Of a stretch of DNA of 64,000 nucleotides, positions 56,823 to 64,000 are shown piece by piece; positions within the stretch are counted from its first letter, which is position 1; each line of letters starts with the position of its first letter. The notes below the pieces were generated by a model. The model had not been told where the DNA came from, made no database searches, and saw only the letters and a program-made list of their open reading frames with translations. A program made the position numbers and the translations under genes. Source of the stretch: Nymphaea colorata (taxonomy: Eukaryota > Streptophyta > Magnoliopsida > Nymphaeales > Nymphaeaceae); NCBI RefSeq assembly GCF_008831285.2, contig NC_045150.1:6274001-6338000 (forward strand), in the 5' to 3' direction.

Positions 56823-57808
56823 TAGCAGCTTTCTACTGCCGTATTTTTCAAAACAAGTGAAGCATCTCTTTGTCATAATCTGTTTTCTAATTTGACAATT
56901 GAAAGTTATCTTGTCCTGATTTTTAGTGTCATCATGTGTTTTACTATCCCTTTTTTATTATATGACGTCTTCCTATTTTCTATTGATCAATAATGAATAC
57001 TGTTTTCCTAAGGAATTATATGTCAACAATAAGCAACTTTCATGCGTGTGGGTTCTTTTCATTTCTTAGTTAATATTCTGCCTGGTTGTGTTCTCAAGCC
57101 TTGTATCTTTAAAATGAGAAACTTGGGACAGCATCCATATGTCTAACTTTTCCCTTTTTTTCTGATGCTGCTCCATGAGAAGAAGTTCCTTTGTACTTCT
57201 AAAGGTAGCCACACTACGTAGTGTGGATTTCCAACGTGGTACCAAAGCATGAACTATCACTGCTGTTTCTTGATTTCATGTGACGCAGTTTTGAATTCTG
57301 TCTGAGTGTTGATTTTCTATCGACTTGTTTCTTGGTGTCGATATCTCTACGTTAGTTTTATTCCTTCAAAGTTCGTGTTCAAAAGTCTATCTTCCCATCA
57401 TTTTATGTCTAATATTTATTCCTTGGTGTCACAGCTAGTCATGCAACTGCTTTGTGCTGTAGCCTCTTGTATTGCTGTCTTACTACGTACGGAGATGCAC
57501 CAGCTTTAATTTGTTTACCAAATTGCATATCAAAACATGCTCACCTCATTCATTCTAGGATAATTGTTTCAGCTTTATATTTTCCATGAAAGGAGATCAG
57601 TCCATCTGACTAGAGCCCTCAACCTAAAACCTTTTAGTAGAGGAAGGTGAAGAATGCATTTGTTGGATATATATAGATATTGATAGACCTTTCTCATAAT
57701 TAAAAAATCTTGGCAACTAGATCAAATCTGCAAATTATCTTACGCTCGACTTGTCTCAGTGACTTGTTTCTACAAATAGGGCTGAAGGTGAACATGAGTC
57801 CCGGTACC

Positions 57809-58017
57809 CAGGGGTAGAGCCATGAATTTTTCATGAGGGTAACCAAATTATAGTTTTAAAATTTTGACTATGTCAAATTTTCAGAATTTTATGTAGGATA
57901 AATGAAATTTTTAAAATTAACATGTAATTTTTTATTTTATTTTGTTTTATTTTATTTTTATTTTTATTTTTTTGGAGGGGGGCCAGGGCCCCTACCGGCC
58001 CCCTGCTTCTACCCCTG
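57809..58017. mobile_element. Small hAT-type MITE
   Basis: Left end CAGGGGTAGAGCCATG and right end GCTTCTACCCCTG are inverted. The interior TTTTTCATGAG, AAAATTTTGACTAT and ATGTAGGATAAATGA is shared with the element at 1369-1608. Flanks (CCGGTACC / CAAATACC) are only partly alike. It sits inside sequence that itself resembles a GGGCCGGG-rich hAT-like element. Confidence 0.6.
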
Positions 58018-58365
58018 CAAATACCGGATGGGTAGTCCGGTACTTAGTACTTGATGGGCCGGGCTTGGGGTGATTATTTGACCTCTAGTTCAGTCTGATA
58101 AAAGAAACTGGTCCATTGGACCGGGAAGCCCTGACATAGCCAGATATATACATTTAAATTAACCGCAGCTCGCTCTCTCTCTCTTTCTATATATATATAT
58201 ATTCTTCACCATTATGCCAGCAGACGGTTTCCTTAGAAACTATTAGTTTGTTATCAATAACTTGGTTTAGAAACTTTTGATACTTCATCGAGCATTCCCT
58301 TACAAACTCTTGATGCATCGGCAAAGATTTTTAAGATATTAGAAAATGAAATATTAAAAGTTTTA

Positions 58366-58535
58366 AATAAGAGTGAGCATTGAACCGGTAATGGGCATGA
58401 AGATGAGGGTCGGGCCCAGCCCAGCCCGATAAATAAACGGGATGGGCCTGAGCTGCCAACGAGTCCTTTGGGCCTGCCTGAGCCTAGCTTTCTCTAGCCT
58501 TGGACTGGGCCAGGCCGGCCTGATGCCCAGCCCTA
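58366..58535. mobile_element. hAT-like terminus related to the element at 4873-5945
   Basis: The reverse complement of the right end, TAGGGCTGGGCATCAGGCC, closely matches the TAGGCCTGGGCATCGGGCC end of the larger element. The interior is rich in GGGCC words. The left end is unclear (near 58370 or as far as 57777) and no target duplication was found. Confidence 0.45.
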
Positions 58536-61027
58536 GGTAAGGTATCGCTGATTGCCAACAGTATTTCAGAAATAATAAGATGGTTCCTGCTAACCATTAT
58601 ATTTTATTTTCTTAAAAAAAATTCTCAGGCCCTTCAAACCGTAGAAGTGATACTTTGGAATTATAGTTATAGAATATCAAACAGACCTTGAATTTGGAAG
58701 TAGAATTTTCCTCTTTCACCATGTTCGAGAAGAACTTCTCCGGAAACCTTCTTCCAGAACTGGCATCCTTCTTCAAAAAGAATTCTTCAGGGCCATCAAA
58801 CGCCCTTAGATTTTCTCTCTCTTTTCAAAACCTTTTTCGAAAAAGAAAAAGAATTTCTGTACTGAAAGAACTTTCCTTCCAAGCTATCATAATAAAGCCA
58901 TTAAAACCCATACTTATCAGCCTAATTTTACGAAAGAAAAGGTTTTTACAAGGTAAGACTTCATTGCCTAAAGGACACTATCAACAAGTGTTCCAACTTT
59001 CAAGAACTTTCTTCAATAGAAAATTTTCAAAAAATGGTGGAACAAAATGCCAAGAATATCTTTTCAGACAAAATTACAGAAAAGATGGCTAAATAAAATA
59101 TACGCTTAAAAGTTTCGCAAAATTAACTTGGACACCCATTTTGAAAACAGCTTTTTGAAATGTACCTGCTATTGTTCTAAATATTTTGAGAAAGAGAACT
59201 CTTCTTGAAGACAGCTCGATGTAAACAATTTTAAATCAAATTAATCAGAAAAAAAAATTAAGAGATTTTTGTCACTGGAACTTGAAAATCTTTAATGAAC
59301 TCAAGGGACTACAACTAATTTCGTCGATTAAGCGTATGTAAGGCAATAGTCGAAATAGGTATCTGCTGCAGCCCTGTAGATGGGTGGGAAAAAATAGTGG
59401 GAAAAGCTTTATTGAAAGAAAAAAAAAATGTGACAAAGAGAAGAAACATACCAGCTTTAATCGTCAAAATTTCTAAGACCCTTTTAACTTAAGAGTGCTT
59501 TTTGCTTTTTAAAAGCAGCATGGCCATTTCTTTCATCATTACTCTTTCCTACCTAGAATAAGGGCAATTCTAAAATGCGCTCTCATTTGACAGAGCAATT
59601 CTAAAACCTCATATTCGAATTTATGACTGAAAGGTGCCCCTTTCTGGAGTTCTTTATCGACAAATAATAATGACCGACAGCTGACTTTCAGAGGGGTATT
59701 CCTGTTGCTTATCTGGACACTGATAATAGGCTCTCTAAAGTGATCATTCGAGCTTCTTCAAATCGAATTTTTTTAGCACCGGCTTTGCATAATGATATAT
59801 GGCCTAGTAGTGCAACTATTAACTTGTCCAAGAATCATAAAATTCGAAACTTGATTAAAAATAGAAATGAGCATTTTCATTCAATGCTGAATTAAAGTCC
59901 TGGGTGATGATCAAGATGAACTGATTTACCAATACGGTCAGCTCATCTTCAACAATCTAGATTGAAACTTATCATAAGACACGAGTTTAGTTGTAGAGCT
60001 TTGGCGTTTACCTCGATATGACGAAATATCGCAAATAGTAACTGACAAGTGCATATTTTGTTCTTGGAATGTGCTAGAATATTGTAGTTAACTAATTGCC
60101 CAGCACGTTTTGGTATCTGCAGAACAATAATATCATGACTAAGTTCCCAAGACGAACAGATTATTACACGTTTGTTCATGTCAGGGATGCTTACTACCGG
60201 CCAAGAAATTTTCTGTTATCTGCCCACAACGATTCATAAAAAATATTACTTAGCACCCCAAAACATTGTTGTGGCGAGGTCAGTCAGTTTATTATATGTT
60301 GCTGTATCTTACAAGGTTTTGCAACATCGAAGTCAGTGCATGAACAACATTTCAAGCCACAATCTACGACAGGAGAAAATTTCATACTCACAAATAATAT
60401 TATTTAATTAGAAAAGATTGAAGAGATCAACCTACTCATCAAAATAGCCACCATCCTCTATAAGAGGCACTTACCGTTGATATGTATTTCATTGTTTTGA
60501 ACACCTTTTGGATTAACGAACAATGAGTAGGACCCAATGGGTTATGTGGACAACAGAGATAAATTCAAGACAGCAAAGGAGGAGAGGCTTGGGCTCAATC
60601 TATCCCTCTAAGTTGCCAAGCATAGGAGCCAAGGGAGAGCTTGGAGAGGGAGACCCATTTTGCAAGATGCTGAACTCAATAAAGAGGACAGACTAGCCCT
60701 TCTCTAAGGAATTAAGACAGAGAGCTTAGGCAAGGAACCTCGAGATGAACCCAGGGAAGACTCAATTTGTTTCTAATTTCAAATAATTCCCGTAGACACG
60801 CCCAAAGATACTTGTCTTTATTTATATTGCAAAATTAGACTGCTACGAAGATCGACCATAAGAAATGGGAATTATCTCTTACATTTTGGCAATTGTTTAC
60901 TTAGATAGTAAGTTGGGAAACTATTTCCAAGTTTATCAAATAAGACTGCACGTGGTTTGAGCCATTTGTCAGTAATGTACCTCCAAGGCAAGCACCAATT
61001 AGAGGGTGCTCGTAGGGTAGCAGATGA
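58536..61027. other. Intergenic, no gene recognised
   Basis: AT-rich sequence. An open frame at 58688-59092 is rich in Lys, Phe and Ser from AAAG/TTTC-rich DNA and shows no family motif. The last few hundred bases should contain the 3' UTR of the minus-strand gene ending at 61028. Confidence 0.4.
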
Positions 61028-62867
61028 TTAAGGTACTTCATCTCCCCATGCATCATCCCTCAATTTCTGACGCATCTGGATGCGATTCCTCCTTGCTTCC
61101 TCTTGTTTCCGTAAATCATAAGCACTGAAATTTGAGCACGGCTTTTGTCCCATACCTTGCGCAATCAATCTCTGTGCTGTTCGTGCTGATGTCTTGGGTC
61201 GGGGATGGGGAGGATCCAGATCTGAACAGACTCAATGATATTAATGAAATATCATAACCTAAAAGGTTCACAAAATCAGATACAAACATTGTCACAAATT
61301 TGAAGAAGGAATAGAGAACAACATCAAGCTCTGCCTTGTCCATATGTAATACCAACTGCTAGCTTGCTAGTTACATGGAGTTATGAAGCACTCCAGTTAG
61401 ATGACCTATAAAATGCCGCTCGGCATGTGCCTGGACATTGAACCAGTTCTATCAGAAAATACTGTTTTATACCTCATCAACCAAAGTGTTAGGTACACCT
61501 TGACAAAGGGCCAAAATCCACCTTTATGCATGTGTGGATGCCAAACACTTTTAAATAACAAAATCTATGCATAATTGATTACCACCATGTGATATTTCTT
61601 GCAAATTTGACAAACTTGATTAAAAGTAGGCCACCTGCAAGATGACATTTTTCAACAATAAAAATATTCCAAAAAGATTCTTCATAGGTCTGAATAATTA
61701 GCAGTTCAGCACAGATCATGCATTTAAAAAAACGCAATATTTATGTTAAAAAAAGAAAAAACGAAAAAAAAAAGAAAAACATATTTTTAAAGTAAAATTC
61801 AATTTAACATTTTTATTTTTCTCTTTTTTTGACATTAATAACATCATTTAAACTTAAACTAAATTATTTGTTATCAATTCTATCATCGTAAAAAAAACTT
61901 TGCCAAAAGAAATACCCAAGAAAAACCTTGCTGTTAAAAACTAAAAAATGCAAGAATGATCTTTGTAACAATGGTCTGAAGACTATGAACTTGCAGAATG
62001 GTACCGAAAGACAAAAGAAACCCAAATATACTATCATGGAAGTTCAGTTGGCATGACTAAAAATCGAGATTCCTGGTAACGTCTGCTACACCTTTGCCAC
62101 TTTAGCATTTGCAGTAATTATGGTTCCATATCTGAGCTTTGAGGATAACAAATGATGGCTTCATATAGGCCAAAACCATCATTAATTGAAACTGAATGAG
62201 ATTAGTTGCAACTTGCAAGATGATGATGAGACAATAACCACTACCATAAAGAAAGAAATTCTATCTGAATACGGACCTCAACGCATAGCTGACTATGTAG
62301 GGACATTCAACTCAGGAAATCCCAAATCTACCAATATATTATGCTGATTTTATTACAAGACTATGTCAAAAGTAAAAATTAAAACAAGTGCTTATTATGA
62401 CGATTTAAAAACCCTACTGGAAGAAGGACAGTAGTTTAGTTTTTCTACTTTGGCTACAATGCAAAACGTCCATGTCAATTCAGTTAGTACTCAAATAAAA
62501 TTTGCAAGCAAAGTTGATCCAAGTTACTGTAGGCTTGATGACAAGTATGAAGTTGATATGTGTTGGTCAATTTGGACTTCTAAACCCAAAAATATTGAAT
62601 TTTACCAAATTAAATCTTTGATATTTTATGTTTCAACTTTCAATAAAAAATTGGATATGTGATCCAAAAACCATTAAGTTGGTTGTACAGGGAAAAAGAA
62701 AAAATCAGATACAAACTAGTCGATAAAGATCACAGAATGTGAAACATGGGCCCATTACCATGTGAAATATTACTAACCTTTTGAAGAAATTGAGCTAATG
62801 ATGGGATCATTCTCATCCAATACTCTTATGGAGTAACTACAGTGAACACTGTTATGAGCTTCCCATG
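61028..62867 (-). CDS. C-terminal exons of an R3HCC1L-like (R3H/RRM-type) protein, partial
   Basis: Two minus-strand exons, 62867-62778 and 61221-61028, join in frame (phase 1) across a GT...AG intron of 1556 bp. The penultimate exon starts after ...TTGGCAG and reads WEAHNSVHCSYSIRVLDEND and PIISSISSK; the last exon reads DLDPPHPRPKTSARTAQRLI, AQGMGQKPCSNFSAYDLRKQ, EEARRNRIQMRQKLRDDAWG and DEVP-stop. The pattern RPxTSAxxAxRLIxxxxG followed by a charged helix matches the region after the RRM-like domain of R3H and coiled-coil containing proteins (R3HCC1/R3HCC1L); that family assignment is from memory and moderate. Upstream exons, which would carry the RRM-like and R3H parts, were not found up to the window end. 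The function in plants is not known to me; RNA binding is inferred. Confidence 0.6.
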
Positions 62868-63402
62868 CTGCCAATTGTAATGCCAAATCATAAACAAATT
62901 AATTAACATTCACAAGTCAGACTCTAATTGAGTTTTCTCTATTATATTACCCATTTAACAGATCATAGGAAACCAGTAACGCAGTTTAAACAATGAAAAG
63001 ATGCTTGAATGTGTCAATCGGAACTCTTCAATCACACATGACTAAATACATATTCTTATATTTTCAAAATTGAAAATTTAACTCCAGAGGATAAGTCCAG
63101 AAAATCAAGGAAAGCAAAAGCTGCCTAATCCTAGAAATGACAGTGTCTACTATGGTTACTTTATGGATGCCAAGATCAATTGCTAAATCTCTGGAAGCAC
63201 CTAACACTCAAACTAAACTCATACTTTCAGTTCTCAGATGTTCTAGGTAATCCATCAAACATGTCCCTCACTTTCCTGGTGATGCTGACAGGCAAATAAT
63301 AGACCAATATAATTTTAAACTTATATTGTATCTGAATGCAAAACATTAGCAACATTTGTATTGCACCTAAACGTCAAAAGACCATGTCTCATTGTTGCAG
63401 AC
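62868..63402. other. Presumed intron or upstream region of the minus-strand gene
   Basis: AT-rich sequence. No further exon could be confirmed. Confidence 0.35.
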
Positions 63403-64000
63403 AAGGCTGGACCATTGGGCCGGGTGCCAGATGGGCCAGTCAAGTACCTGGCCCGAACAGGCTGGGCCCAGGCACTGAGATCGGCCTGTTGGGCCAAAAT
63501 CTGTCGGGCAGAAGTCCAGGCATTGCCTTCAGCCCGACTTGGGCCTGATAAGAGTTTCATTTTTTCATTTTCTATTGTTATATTGTTATTTTTCAATGTC
63601 CATATGTTCAACCACTGCCCCCTTTTTATAACATTTTTTGTGGCAACTCATCATGTTCTTCAATATAGGACTAAAAGGTGAGTCCTTTACACCTTTTTCA
63701 AAAAACTTGAATGGTGAGCCTGTCTTTTGTTTTCCCTTGCACCTTTTTGAAAAAGTTGAACACATTGTTCAAGGACTAAAATGCTTAGTCCTGTATTGAT
63801 GGACTTTAGAAAGACCTTCCTTGGACTACTATTGTAAAAGGAGGCATAGTGTGAGTTAAAAGACTTGGATTTAAATTTGTAGTAATAATAATAAATGTTA
63901 TCGGACCAGGTAGCCAGCAACAGCTTTGGCTCAGTACCCACTAAGCCCTAGGCCCGGCCTGGCCCAATTATTAATGGGCCAGGTAACATGTGGAGAGATG
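63403..64000. mobile_element. Partial hAT-like element running off the window
   Basis: It begins AAGGCTGGACCATTGGGCCGG, close to the left end TAGACCTGGGCACCGGGCCGG of the element at 4873, and has GGGCCAG-rich blocks at 63403-63550 and 63940-63990 with AT-rich sequence between. The right terminus is not clearly reached, so the element may be cut by the window end. Confidence 0.45.

Noticed and set aside
58688-59092. 134-codon open frame, plus strand
   Set aside because: Composition reflects AAAG/TTTC-rich DNA; no motif, no splice context and no family resemblance.
61222-61355. Upstream extension of the last R3HCC1L-like exon
   Set aside because: Stops occur in the coding frame just before the acceptor, and any intron within this stretch would be only about 37 bp.
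63220-63300. Possible minus-strand exon reading ITRKVRDMFDGLPRTSEN after a good acceptor
   Set aside because: Every frame reaches a stop before a usable GT donor, so it cannot join the exon at 62867.

Overview
The window is nuclear DNA of a flowering plant, probably a monocot or early-diverging angiosperm, though the species cannot be fixed. The evidence is spliced genes with GT-AG introns, plant-specific families (CASP, BEL1-like homeodomain, FAR1), abundant (TA)n and (CT)n microsatellites, and dense LINE, Ty1/copia, Ty3/gypsy, TRIM and hAT-type elements. Gene density is low.

Three host genes can be supported. (1) At 1002-3600 (+) a three-exon gene encodes a 200-residue Casparian strip membrane domain protein. 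(2) At 22081-28034 (-) a four-exon gene encodes a 714-residue BEL1-like (BELL/TALE) homeodomain protein; its leader carries a 50-codon upstream ORF and probably an intron. (3) At 61028-62867 (-) are the last two exons of a gene resembling R3HCC1L-type RNA-binding-like proteins; the rest lies upstream, possibly outside the window.

Layout. 1-3835: CASP gene, with a small hAT-type element in intron 1. 3836-8821: an L1-type LINE on the minus strand flanked by a 9-bp target duplication and itself split by a 1073-bp hAT-like element that carries a shuffled piece of a short-chain dehydrogenase gene. 8822-12256: featureless. 12257-15263: long LTR-like repeat with an internal 482-bp duplication. 16.3-20.2 kb: decayed gypsy gag and Ty1/copia remnants on the minus strand. 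22-29 kb: BELL gene. 29.63-30.06 kb: a second, 5'-truncated copy of the same LINE. 31.5-32.1 kb: a GC-rich island without a recognisable gene. 39.6-42.4 kb: decayed Ty1/copia element, plus strand. 45.4 kb: 44-bp 5' piece of U2 snRNA. 46.8-55.35 kb: a roughly 2.5-kb tandem duplication containing LINE tails, the second copy opened by a 3479-bp TG...CA element that in turn hosts a complete 453-bp TRIM retrotransposon. 55.4 kb: FAR1 DNA-binding-domain pseudogene. 56.6-58.5 kb and 63.4-64 kb: more hAT-type termini.

The host genes do not form a functional cluster: one is a root-barrier scaffold, one a developmental transcription factor, one a putative RNA-binding protein. The most striking non-genic structures are the gene-capturing hAT-like element nested in the LINE, and the three-level nest tandem duplication > LTR-like element > TRIM.
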